13,862 nt of DNA. It comes from an uncultured Alphaproteobacteria bacterium (GTDB taxonomy: Bacteria > Pseudomonadota > Alphaproteobacteria > Reyranellales > Reyranellaceae). Numbering within the stretch: position 1 is the first letter of the stretch; the number at the start of each line of letters is the position of its first letter. A program made the position numbers and the translations under genes. Shown here piece by piece: positions 1-6,650 of the stretch. The notes under the pieces are model-generated. The model did not search any database, was not told the DNA's origin, and saw only the letters and a program-made list of their open reading frames with translations. The stretch lies in NCBI GenBank assembly GCA_903929895.1, contig CAIYWM010000691.1:1-13862 (forward strand), in the 5' to 3' direction.

Positions 1-1188
1 AACAACACGACCTTCGCCGTCATCCTCTCGTTGAGCTTCTGCCACCTGCTCAACGACATGATGCAGTCGCTGGTGCCGGCGCTGTATCCGATCCTCAAGG
101 ATTCATACGCACTGTCATTCGGCCAGATCGGCGTCATCACGCTCGCCTTCCAGTGCACGGCGTCGATGCTGCAGCCGGTCGTCGGCATGTACACCGACAA
201 GAAGCCCCAGCCCTATTCCCTGATGGTCGGCATGGGCTTCACCCTGGTCGGCCTCCTGCTGATGTCGCAGGCGAATTCATACCCACTGATTCTGTTCGCC
301 GCGGCGCTGATCGGCATGGGCTCCTCGGTGTTCCATCCGGAAGCCTCGCGTGTCGCGCGCATGGCGGCGGGCGGGCGCTATGGCCTCGCCCAGTCGCTGT
401 TCCAGGTCGGCGGCAACATGGGCTCCGCCGCGGGTCCGCTGCTCGCGGCCTTCATCGTCGTGCCCGCGGGCCAGCAGAGCATCGTCTGGTTCTCGGCGGC
501 CGCCCTGGTCGCGATGATCGTGCTGTTCCAGGTCGGCCATTGGTACAAGGCCAACCGCACCACCCAGAAGCCAGGCACGCGCAAGACTGCGGTTGCGGCC
601 GGACACGTGACCCTGTCGAAGGCCCGCGTCGGCATCGCCGTGGCAATCCTGGTGGCGCTCCTCTTCTCCAAGAACGTCTACAGCGCCAGCCTCGGCTCAT
701 ACTTCACCTTCTACCTGATCCAGAAGTTCGGCGTCGAAGTTCAGACCGCGCAGCTCTTCCTGTTCGCCTTCCTGGTCGGCATCGTCGCCGGTACGATCCT
801 GGGCGGCATCGTGGGCGACAGGGTCGGCCGCATCCCGGTCATGTGGTTCTCGATCCTGGGCGCCCTGCCCTTCGCGCTAATGCTGCCCTACGCCAACCTG
901 TTTTGGACCGGCATCCTCGCTGTCACCGTGGCAATCATCATGGCGTCGGCCTTCTCCGCGATCCTGGTCTACGCCCAGGATCTTCTGCCTGGCCGGGTCG
1001 GACTGGTCGCCGGCATGTTCTTCGGCGTTTCGTTCGGCCTCGGCGGCCTCGGCGCCGCGGCGCTGGGCGAGATCGCCGACCATGCCGGCATCGAAGCCGT
1101 CTACAAGGTGACGCCCTTCCTGCTGCTGTTGGGCCTGCTCACGGCATTTCTGCCCAAGCACCCGAGCGCGCCGAAGCTGCCCGCCTGA
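1..1188 (+). CDS. fsr: Fosmidomycin-resistance-type MFS efflux transporter (5' end missing)
   Basis: The reading frame is open from base 1 and ends at TGA 1186-1188, so 395 residues are visible and the true start lies upstream. From memory the sequence matches E. coli Fsr over nearly its whole length. Shared segments include the N-terminal HLLND..QSL..A.YPIL motif, WTDK/YTDK-KPQP in the first cytoplasmic loop, GMGSSVFHPE-SRVARMA, GLAQS.FQVGGN.GS, SAFSAILVYAQ-LLPGR and GGLGAA.LG.IADH. Fsr proteins are inner-membrane drug exporters of the major facilitator superfamily with 12 membrane helices, about 400 residues long, so only some 10-20 residues should be missing. The TTG at 31 is not a sensible start because homologous sequence continues before it. 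The gene converges on the beta-lactamase gene with only 11 nt between stops. Actual drug substrate is inferred from family, not shown. Confidence 0.93.
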   Translation, partial: NNTTFAVILSLSFCHLLNDMMQSLVPALYPILKDSYALSFGQIGVITLAFQCTASMLQPVVGMYTDKKPQPYSLMVGMGFTLVGLLLMSQANSYPLILFAAALIGMGSSVFHPEASRVARMAAGGRYGLAQSLFQVGGNMGSAAGPLLAAFIVVPAGQQSIVWFSAAALVAMIVLFQVGHWYKANRTTQKPGTRKTAVAAGHVTLSKARVGIAVAILVALLFSKNVYSASLGSYFTFYLIQKFGVEVQTAQLFLFAFLVGIVAGTILGGIVGDRVGRIPVMWFSILGALPFALMLPYANLFWTGILAVTVAIIMASAFSAILVYAQDLLPGRVGLVAGMFFGVSFGLGGLGAAALGEIADHAGIEAVYKVTPFLLLLGLLTAFLPKHPSAPKLPA

Positions 1189-1199
1189 TCAGGCCCCGA

Positions 1200-2060
1200 T
1201 TAGGCAAGGCCTGCCGACACGATCCGGCTGGCTTCGGCAATCACGGCGCTGCGGGCCTCGTCGGAGATCTTGGACCCGGTGTAACAGGCGGTGACGAAGA
1301 CCGGCGCGCGGCCGGGGGGCCAGGCGACGGCAACGTCATTGGCGCTGCCGTTTCCACCCGTGCCCGTCTTGTCGCCGATGCGCCAGGACGCCGGCATGCC
1401 GGCCCTCAGCCGCTTGTCACCTGTCTTGTTCGCGACCAACCATCCGATCAGGCGTTCGCGCGACGCGGCTGTCAGGACGTCGCCGGCAACAAGCTTCTGC
1501 ATCGTGCCCAGCATGGCAAGCGGCGAAGTCGTATCGCGCGGATCGCCCGGCGTGCCCTCGTTCAGCTCGGTCTCGATGCGGTCGAGGCGAGTCACCGTAT
1601 CGCCCAGTCCACGTGCGAAGGCGGTCAATCCCGCAGGACCGCCGAAGCTGGCGAGCATCAGGTTACCAGCCGTGTTGTCGCTCAGGGTCACGGCCGCCGC
1701 GCAGATCGCATCGACCGTCATGCCGCCCGCACCGGTATGCTCCTTGGTCGCAGGCGAGTACAGCACGAGATCGCTTGCGGCGAAGACGATGCGGCGATCG
1801 AGCTTCTCCTCGCCGCGATCGACGCGGGCCAGAACCAGGGCTGCCGCCAGGAACTTGAAGGTGCTGCACATCGGGAACCGCTCGTCCCCGCGATAAGCGG
1901 CTCGATGGCCACTCGCGGTGTCAAGCAAGGCCACGCCGAGGCGGCCGCCATTGCGCCGCTCGAGTTCTCGAAGCGACGATACAGCATCGTCGGCAAAGGC
2001 CGGCAGGGACAGCAGCAGCGGCGTAGCCAGAAGCGCGCGACGCGCGATCGAAACGGGCAT
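1200..2060 (-). CDS. bla: Class A beta-lactamase, exported
   Basis: A 286-residue periplasmic serine hydrolase that opens beta-lactam rings. All class A signatures are present: STFK with nucleophile S66 and K69 (Ambler 70 and 73), Y101 (105), SDN at 127-129 (130-132), the omega loop RIETELNEG with general base E163 (166) and N167 (170), and KTG at 231-233 (234-236). Residue 65 (Ambler 69) is Cys, as in CTX-M and L2-type enzymes. Ambler 238 is Gly, so the C69-C238 disulfide of KPC-type carbapenemases is absent. The first 23 residues form a leader with ARRALLA, a plausible twin-arginine motif, and likely cleavage after AFA. ATG 2058-2060 is preceded by GAGGAG at 6 nt spacing. It overlaps neither neighbour. 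No ampR-like regulator adjoins it and substrate spectrum cannot be read from the sequence. Confidence 0.95.
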   Translation of the reverse strand: MPVSIARRALLATPLLLSLPAFADDAVSSLRELERRNGGRLGVALLDTASGHRAAYRGDERFPMCSTFKFLAAALVLARVDRGEEKLDRRIVFAASDLVLYSPATKEHTGAGGMTVDAICAAAVTLSDNTAGNLMLASFGGPAGLTAFARGLGDTVTRLDRIETELNEGTPGDPRDTTSPLAMLGTMQKLVAGDVLTAASRERLIGWLVANKTGDKRLRAGMPASWRIGDKTGTGGNGSANDVAVAWPPGRAPVFVTACYTGSKISDEARSAVIAEASRIVSAGLA

Positions 2061-2103
2061 ATATTGCTCCTCGTGTCAGCCCGCGTGCCTAAGCGGCGAA
2101 TAT

Positions 2104-2117
2104 GGCCGGAACCGGCC
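2104..2117. repeat. 14-bp GC inverted repeat between bla and the membrane-protein gene
   Basis: GGCCGG-AA-CCGGCC lies in the 153-nt divergent spacer between the beta-lactamase start and the membrane-protein start. The loop is too short for an RNA hairpin, so if it is functional it would be a DNA-level site. In GC-rich DNA it may be chance. I found no convincing sigma-70 promoter pair on either strand of this spacer. Confidence 0.25.
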
Positions 2118-2213
2118 TGTCGCTCCCGCGCGGTTGCGTTAAACTCGTGACCAGCTTCTTCAATAGCGAATCATGAATCTGCGCATGCTGCCGCCAAGCC
2201 CAGGAGACGGAAT

Positions 2214-2699
2214 ATGGTTCTCGGAATGTCGATCGCGACCTTCACGGTGGTGCATGTCGTCATCAGCCTGATCGCCATTGCCGCTGGCGTCGTCGCGTGC
2301 ATGCGTATGCTGGAGAGCCGCCGGCCAGATACATGGAACTCGGTATTCCTGCTCTTCACCGTGCTGACGACGGTGACCGGCTTCCGCTTTCCAATCACCG
2401 TGTTCACGCCGGCGCTCGGCGTCGGCATCGTGTCGTCGGTCGCCCTCGCGATTGCGCTGCTCGCGCTCCATGTCGGCCGCCTCGCCGGCGCATGGCGCTG
2501 GATCTATGTCGCGAGTGCCCTGTTTGCCTTCTATCTCAACGTCTTCGTCCTGGTCGTGCAGTCCTTCCAGAAGATCGGCTTCCTGAACAGGTTCGCGCCG
2601 ACCGGCGCCGAGCCTCCCTTCGCCGTGGTGCAAGGGATCGTGCTGCTGGGCTTCATCCTGCTGGGCTTCATGGTCTTCAAGCGCTTTCGTCCGGCTTAG
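2214..2699 (+). CDS. Uncharacterised multi-pass inner-membrane protein
   Basis: A 161-residue very hydrophobic protein of unknown function. Four to five membrane segments can be seen, near residues 8-30, 43-58, 66-88, 94-116 and 136-155, joined by short loops. Histidines fall inside or at the edge of segments (H14 and H86). There is no cleavable signal peptide, no recognised catalytic motif and no cysteine pair. ATG 2214 has AGGAG at 7 nt spacing, which favours it over the internal ATG at 2226. It is followed 19 nt later by the SDR gene on the same strand, so the two are probably co-transcribed. Similar short multi-pass proteins are common in alpha- and betaproteobacteria, but I know of no assigned role. 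Confidence 0.85.
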   Translation: MVLGMSIATFTVVHVVISLIAIAAGVVACMRMLESRRPDTWNSVFLLFTVLTTVTGFRFPITVFTPALGVGIVSSVALAIALLALHVGRLAGAWRWIYVASALFAFYLNVFVLVVQSFQKIGFLNRFAPTGAEPPFAVVQGIVLLGFILLGFMVFKRFRPA

Positions 2700-2718
2700 A
2701 AAAGACAGAGGAAACGAC

Positions 2719-3693
2719 ATGAAGGATTTTGCGGGCAGGATTGCCGTCATCACCGGCGGCGGTACGGGCATGGGTCGTGAGCTGGCGCGGCAACTCGCGG
2801 CCGAGGGCTGCAGCATCGCGCTGGGCGACGTGTCGGGTGGTGCGATGGCCGAGACCAAGCGGCTCTGCGAAGCGGCCGGGCTCAGCCAGGGCCAGCGCAT
2901 CACCGCGCATGTCGCAGACGTGGCCGACGAGCCGCAGGTGGTGCGCTTCCGCGACGAGCTGGCCGAGCAGCACGAGACAGATCGAATCCATCTCCTGTTC
3001 AACAATGCAGGCATCGGCGGCGGTGGCAGCTTCCTCGTCAACGCGCGCGACGAATGGGAGCGCACGTTCAACATCTGCTGGGGCGGCGTCTATCTTTGCA
3101 CGCGAACCTTCATGCCCATGCTGCTGCGCGCCGACGCAGGCCACATCGTCAATACGTCGAGCGTGAACGGCTTCTGGGCCTATATCGCCCCCAACATCCC
3201 GCAGACCGCCTATGCCGCCGCCAAGTTCGCGGTGAAGGGCTTCACCGAGGCGCTCATCACGGACCTGCGCCTCAACGCCCCGCACATCAAGTGCTCGGTA
3301 GTAATGCCCGGCCATATCGGCACGTCGATCATCGCCAACTCACGCAAGCTGCAGAGCGGCAACCAGACCGACGACATCACGGCGCACGAGGTCGGGCTGG
3401 CGCGAGCCCGCATCGCCTCGATGGGCGTCGACGCCACCAGGCTTTCGGACGACGATGTCCGCGGGCTGATCGCCGAGCGTGCGCGGCGTTTCCTCGAGGA
3501 GGCTCCGACCACGGCGGCCGAGGCGGCAACGATCATCCTCGATGGCGTGCGCAACGAGCGCTGGCGCATCCTGGTGGGGCACGATGCCGAGCGGATCGAC
3601 AGCCTCGTACGCGAGACACCGGAGCGGGCCTACGACACGGAATTCTTCGAGGCGTTCGCGAAGGAGACAGGCTGGGTCGTGGGCGGCCGCTGA
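2719..3693 (+). CDS. Short-chain dehydrogenase/reductase (classical SDR)
   Basis: A 324-residue cytosolic Rossmann-fold oxidoreductase. Motifs in order are the dinucleotide-binding TGGGTGMG at 12-19, an acidic D37 at the end of strand beta-2 (usually NAD-preferring), a D-V segment near 66-68, NNAG at 95-98, N118, the catalytic S148 within NTSS, and YAAAK with Y165 and K169, followed by the MPGHIGT segment typical after the active site. The protein is about 70 residues longer than a minimal SDR; residues about 215-324 form the substrate-side extension. RBS-like AGAGGAAA precedes ATG 2719-2721. It follows the membrane-protein gene at 19 nt and probably shares its transcript. The substrate (an alcohol or ketone) cannot be deduced. 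Confidence 0.93.
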   Translation: MKDFAGRIAVITGGGTGMGRELARQLAAEGCSIALGDVSGGAMAETKRLCEAAGLSQGQRITAHVADVADEPQVVRFRDELAEQHETDRIHLLFNNAGIGGGGSFLVNARDEWERTFNICWGGVYLCTRTFMPMLLRADAGHIVNTSSVNGFWAYIAPNIPQTAYAAAKFAVKGFTEALITDLRLNAPHIKCSVVMPGHIGTSIIANSRKLQSGNQTDDITAHEVGLARARIASMGVDATRLSDDDVRGLIAERARRFLEEAPTTAAEAATIILDGVRNERWRILVGHDAERIDSLVRETPERAYDTEFFEAFAKETGWVVGGR

Positions 3694-3706
3694 TTCGCCG
3701 GCAGGG

Positions 3707-4996
3707 CTACTCGCCTGCGCCGGGGCGCCGAGGCACCGCGCCGGAGCTGAGCGGCGCCGCCTGCCGGCCTTCGATATCCGGACGCACGACATCGAGCAGG
3801 TCAAACGATGGGCGTTGGTTCGCCACGGTGAGGTGATCGAACAGGAACATGCGCCGCGCATTGGCGGGTGGCTTTCGGATCGCCTCCGTGAGGCCCCGCT
3901 CGCCCAGGAGCACGACCCCATACCTGTCCGGATCGGTCGGCGACAAGCTCACATAGCAAGCTGGGCGGATGCGGCCCGACTGGTTGAGGGAGACCTCGAA
4001 GGTGGGGCCTACCAACTCGGGCAAGGCAACACCCGCCGCGCGAAGATCGTCGTAAAGCTTGTCGACTTCCTCCTGGATCCGCATCACCGACCAGGTGGCG
4101 AGCTGGTCAGCGAGCTTGCCTCTCGTCTTGGCGGCATTCATGCCGTCCTGCACGCGTTCGAGCATGTACCGGCGCACCTGTGGTGCCGTGATCGGACCGA
4201 CGATGAAGGCCGAAAGGGGCGCCGGCGTCGCAAGCGAGTTGTTGCAGACGTTTACAGCCTGATGGGACATCGGCAGCACCGGACGTTCGAGGCCGACCGG
4301 GCAGAGGTTGAGTGCCAGGAATTCACCGATGGTCTCGACGTACTGGAATTCCTCGACCGGCCTCGCCATCAAATTCGCTACGAAGGCCGGTGTAAGCCCC
4401 ATGTCCGCAGCGTATCGGATCAGCATCGCCGCGCCGCCGCGCGCATCCGCGAAACCCTGAAGGCGGCTCGCCACGGGATCGTCATAGGTCCCGTCGCGCA
4501 ACGCGGTGCGATCGAGGAAGAAATTATGGAAGGCGACCTTGCCGCCAATCTCGACGTTGCAATCCGACGGATACGCCGCCGCGGTGCGAACCGTGTTGCC
4601 ACCGAGCAGAGCCAGCGCGCAGGCCGACAGGCAGACGTCCTGCTTGCGGACCACAGCGACGACCCTGAAGCTCCGCAGCAACTCGCCGATCCGGATGCCC
4701 TCGGACAGGTTGCCTCCCAGGCTGCTCAGTTCGATCGTGGCAAGCGGCATCCCGGGTTTTGCAGGCGAGGAGGCCTGGAGTTTGATCAACTGCTCCCGCA
4801 GCTTCTCGGCGTCACCGGCCTCGATCATGCCCGTCAGCCGTAGCCTCGGACTCTCCTGGCCGTCAGTCCGCAGGAAATAACCTTGAGGTCCCGAGGGCGG
4901 CAGGAACACGATGGTCGAAGCATGCAGCTCCCTCGCATTTAAGGCAGTTGCAATAAACGCTAGTGTAAGAACGAGAAGGGCCGACAAGCTTCGCAT
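3707..4996 (-). CDS. Secreted ClpP/crotonase-fold protein (COG3904-like), putative serine hydrolase
   Basis: A 429-residue protein counted from ATG 4994-4996. The frame also allows TTG at 5000-5002, but the AGGA box sits about 6 nt before the ATG and directly abuts the TTG. Residues 1-20 form a signal peptide, so the product is periplasmic or secreted. Residues about 50-170 resemble the ClpP/crotonase-like periplasmic proteins: SLGGN at 92-96 (oxyanion-loop type), then CLSAC with candidate nucleophile S124, and H157 in AFHNF as candidate base. Cysteines at 122, 126 and 146 could form disulfides. A helical segment near 275-322 and a further domain to the C-terminus (about 330-405) are not recognised. 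It is convergent with the SDR gene, with 13 nt between stops. Family assignment is from motif memory, activity is inferred. Confidence 0.8.
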   Translation of the reverse strand: MRSLSALLVLTLAFIATALNARELHASTIVFLPPSGPQGYFLRTDGQESPRLRLTGMIEAGDAEKLREQLIKLQASSPAKPGMPLATIELSSLGGNLSEGIRIGELLRSFRVVAVVRKQDVCLSACALALLGGNTVRTAAAYPSDCNVEIGGKVAFHNFFLDRTALRDGTYDDPVASRLQGFADARGGAAMLIRYAADMGLTPAFVANLMARPVEEFQYVETIGEFLALNLCPVGLERPVLPMSHQAVNVCNNSLATPAPLSAFIVGPITAPQVRRYMLERVQDGMNAAKTRGKLADQLATWSVMRIQEEVDKLYDDLRAAGVALPELVGPTFEVSLNQSGRIRPACYVSLSPTDPDRYGVVLLGERGLTEAIRKPPANARRMFLFDHLTVANQRPSFDLLDVVRPDIEGRQAAPLSSGAVPRRPGAGE

Positions 4997-5136
4997 ACTC
5001 AATCCTGCCTGCAGCGATCACGCCCCTGTGACGGGCGCTTCCGACCCTACACAGGAAAAACAATACTTTTTGTGGCGGCAATTGGAGTCAAACGATTAAT
5101 GCTGCCGGCGCCACTCCAGCCTGCGTCTCTCAAGGC

Positions 5137-5162
5137 AAAAAGCGTGCGGGGCGTCGCCCCGC
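5137..5162 (-). terminator. Intrinsic terminator, minus strand, downstream of csp
   Basis: On the minus strand a perfect 7-bp stem GCGGGGC-GAC-GCCCCGC (5146-5162) is followed after ACGC by five T residues (5137-5141). This orientation fits termination of minus-strand transcripts entering from csp, whose stop is about 157 nt upstream. No T-run follows on the plus strand, so it is not bidirectional. Confidence 0.6.
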
Positions 5163-5169
5163 CGATAGT

Positions 5170-5188
5170 AAACGGGCTCCGGAACCCG
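5170..5188 (-). terminator. Second weaker hairpin with short T-run upstream of the main terminator
   Basis: On the minus strand CGGGTT-CCGG-AGCCCG (5173-5188, one G-U pair) is followed directly by TTT. It lies 11 nt before the stronger hairpin, so the two could act as tandem terminators at the end of the csp transcript. The short T-run makes it weak alone. Confidence 0.35.
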
Positions 5189-5318
5189 CGTGCGCTGCGT
5201 CCCGAAGCCCTTGAAGCTAGCACCCTGACCATTCATGGACGAGCGTGCGATCGTTTCGTTCGTTTCCCGGACTGCGTACGCTCACCTACGCGAAGCGACG
5301 AGTACCGATGCCTCCGCC

Positions 5319-5519
5319 TCAGGCCTTGAGGTTGACCGCGGCTTCCTTGCCCCGCTCGACCTGCACGTCGTAGCTGACCTTCTGGCCTTCGTTCAGACCG
5401 TTCAGTCCGGCCCGCTCGACCGCGCTGATGTGGACGAAAACATCCTTGCCGCCGGAGTCGGGCTGGATGAATCCGTAGCCTTTGGTGGCGTTGAACCACT
5501 TGACGGTACCTGAAGCCAT
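5319..5519 (-). CDS. Cold-shock domain protein, CspA family
   Basis: A 66-residue single cold-shock domain, the standard family length. It opens with [10 protein letters not shown], has RNP1 KGYGFI at 13-18 and RNP2 VFVHIS at 27-32, and ends in the usual EAAVNLKA strand. These proteins bind single-stranded RNA and DNA and act as RNA chaperones in the cytoplasm. ATG 5517-5519 is the conserved family start. The best purine box, AGGGA, lies about 10-11 nt upstream, and an out-of-frame ATG occurs 5 nt before the start. The 204-nt upstream spacer allows the long 5' leader common in csp genes, but I see no clear promoter. Whether it is cold-inducible or constitutive cannot be told from the sequence. 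Confidence 0.95.
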   Translation of the reverse strand: MASGTVKWFNATKGYGFIQPDSGGKDVFVHISAVERAGLNGLNEGQKVSYDVQVERGKEAAVNLKA

Positions 5520-5723
5520 AGCATGAGTGTCCCTAATTTTCGGCGCGCAAGCTGCACCGTCGTTACGATATCAACATTTCACCCCGTCTGGCCATCGCCT
5601 GTCCATCGCGTCGTTTCACAATCGGGAGTTGCCTTGAAAGGGCCCTTTTTGGTGTGGACTGGCTCGCACGACTTGATGACGTGAGCTTCCCGCCACGAAC
5701 CCCGGAACTCGTCACATCCCATT

Positions 5724-5987
5724 CTAGCGGGCGGGCGGCGTGAAGCCCTTGCTGCGGATCTTCTTCTCCAGGATGGCGATGCCGGCAGCCGTGTTACCCT
5801 TGTTGCACTTGCTGATGCCTTCCATGATGTCGAAATCTGGACGCGTTCCACCGTTGCCACCGGGGTCGCCGAGGTATCGGGTCGCGAAGTCTCCCAGCTT
5901 CTTGCAATAGGCCGCGTCATCGCTTTGGGCCATCCCCTCACTGGCCAGAAGGGCGGATAGAAGAACCAGAAAAGTCAGCCGTGTCAT
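5724..5987 (-). CDS. Small secreted two-cysteine protein, tandem copy 1
   Basis: An 87-residue protein of unknown function. Residues 1-20 are a signal peptide with cleavage expected at GMA-Q, giving a mature protein of about 67 residues in the periplasm. The mature part starts QSDDAAYC, holds just two cysteines (C28 and C61), probably a disulfide, a central GG-RPDFDI segment and a basic tail LEKKIRSKGF. No enzyme motif is present. By hand alignment it is identical to the next upstream gene at 66 of 87 positions without gaps, so the pair is a tandem duplication. There is no good Shine-Dalgarno box; GATCC directly precedes ATG, as GATCA does in copy 2. A plausible sigma-70 promoter lies about 80 nt upstream. 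Confidence 0.8.
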   Translation of the reverse strand: MTRLTFLVLLSALLASEGMAQSDDAAYCKKLGDFATRYLGDPGGNGGTRPDFDIMEGISKCNKGNTAAGIAILEKKIRSKGFTPPAR

Positions 5988-6068
5988 GGATCAGGACGCT
6001 CACAGGATATGGGCAGCGTGACCGAGAGCATCGGTCGCCGCCGCGACATGCTTCATATGCTCACGCAC

Positions 6069-6098
6069 ACTATACGCGGGCTGATTCGATCCCGCCAA
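6069..6098 (-). promoter_or_regulatory. Predicted sigma-70 promoter of small secreted protein copy 1
   Basis: Read on the minus strand, TTGGCG (6093-6098) and TATAGT (6069-6074) are separated by 18 nt, matching 4 of 6 and 5 of 6 consensus bases. The start of transcription would be near 6062, leaving a leader of about 75 nt before ATG 5987. The -35 box lies within the 18-nt sequence repeated at 6651-6668. This is a prediction from sequence only. Confidence 0.5.
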
Positions 6099-6108
6099 TC
6101 CGTTCGTG
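6091..6108. repeat. 18-nt direct repeat, left copy
   Basis: cccgccaatccgttcgtg occurs here and again, identical, at 6651-6668. Both copies lie upstream of one of the tandem secreted-protein genes and belong to the same duplication. In this copy the repeat directly follows attcgatc; in the other copy about 78 extra bases separate the two elements. Confidence 0.85.
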
Positions 6109-6113
6109 ATGCG

Positions 6114-6144
6114 CTGGGCCGCCCATAACTACGCCCAGTTTTTT
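6114..6144 (+). terminator. Plus-strand intrinsic-terminator shape without an upstream gene
   Basis: CTGGGC (6114-6119) and GCCCAG (6133-6138) form a perfect 6-bp stem with a 13-nt loop, and six T residues follow at once (6139-6144). This is a textbook plus-strand Rho-independent terminator shape, but every gene within 2 kb on either side is on the minus strand. It might end a small plus-strand RNA or block antisense transcription, or it may be chance. Confidence 0.5.
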
Positions 6145-6205
6145 GCGCTATCGACCGATGCAGGCGAACCCACGGAGATCGGCACACGGTCGCGCCCGAC
6201 TGCAT

Positions 6206-6469
6206 TCAGCGTGGGGGTGGTGCGAAGCCCTTGCTGCGGATCTTCTTCTCGAGGACGGCGATGCCGGCAGCGGTGTTACCCTTGTTGCACTTGTCGACGC
6301 CGTCCAGGATGTCGAAGTCGGGACGCGCTCCACCATTGAAGCTGGTATCGCCCGTATATCGGATCGCGTAGTCACTCAGCTTCCTGCAATAGGCCGCGTC
6401 GTCGCTTTGCGCCATCGCCTCACTGGCCAGGAGAACGGCCAGCGGAAGCAGAAAAGTCAAACGTGTCAT
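6206..6469 (-). CDS. Small secreted two-cysteine protein, tandem copy 2
   Basis: An 87-residue paralogue of the gene at 5724-5987, with the same layout: a 20-residue signal peptide ending AMA-Q, then QSDDAAYC, two cysteines at 28 and 61, and the block CNKGNTAAGIA followed by a basic tail. Differences cluster in the signal peptide and in residues 29-59; the C-terminal block is nearly invariant, which points to purifying selection on both copies. The function is unknown. The upstream DNA resembles that of copy 1 for about 100 nt, but the -35-like element is displaced by about 78 extra bases, so the copy 1 promoter geometry is lost. It sits downstream of fdsD on the same strand, and read-through from fds is possible. 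Confidence 0.8.
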   Translation of the reverse strand: MTRLTFLLPLAVLLASEAMAQSDDAAYCRKLSDYAIRYTGDTSFNGGARPDFDILDGVDKCNKGNTAAGIAVLEKKIRSKGFAPPPR

Positions 6470-6604
6470 TGATCCGGTCGCTCACTGTGCAGACAGCAAA
6501 ACGGAAAGCCTTGGTCGACGCCGCGATACGCTTGTCTCGCTCTGGTAGATATTGGGCTAACTTATTCGATCCGGCTACGCGAAAATTCGGTCATCTTGCG
6601 GAGG

Positions 6605-6631
6605 AAAATCGAGCCGACGATCTTCGTCGAC
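6605..6631 (-). terminator. Possible terminator of the fds operon
   Basis: On the minus strand GTCGACGA-AGA-TCGTCGGC (6613-6631; 8 bp with one G-U pair) is followed after TCGA by TTTT (6605-6608). It lies 58 nt after the fdsD stop, inside the segment present upstream of copy 2 but absent upstream of copy 1. The short T-run and 4-nt gap make it a moderate candidate only. Confidence 0.4.
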
Positions 6632-6650
6632 GTCCGTCCCGCCATGTGGG

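Larger units (their letters stand above)
4997..5318. other. Intergenic region between the ClpP-like gene and csp
   Basis: These 322 nt hold no credible gene. The csp-distal half carries two hairpins listed separately. Near the ClpP-like gene an imperfect inverted repeat, ggcggca (5074-5080) with tgctgcc (5100-5106), sits in its probable promoter region. An AT-richer stretch at 5050-5100 contains a TTGACT -35-like box on the minus strand, with only a weakly matching TATTGT at 20 nt spacing, so the promoter is not pinned down. A short inverted pair cgccc/gggcg lies at about 5020-5037, in the presumed 5' untranslated leader. No tRNA signature is visible. Confidence 0.5.

Noticed and set aside
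153..2150. 665-codon open frame on the plus strand crossing fsr and the beta-lactamase gene
   Set aside because: It runs antisense or out of frame to two firmly identified genes, is rich in Arg, Gly and Pro and matches no family; it is an effect of high GC.
5047..5232. 61-codon minus-strand ORF between csp and the ClpP-like gene
   Set aside because: It runs straight through both terminator-like hairpins, has no ribosome binding site and no recognisable sequence.
5637..5649. AAAGGGCCCTTT palindrome with T-run downstream of secreted protein copy 1
   Set aside because: With no loop it cannot form a terminator hairpin; recorded only because a T-run also occurs at a similar distance below copy 2.
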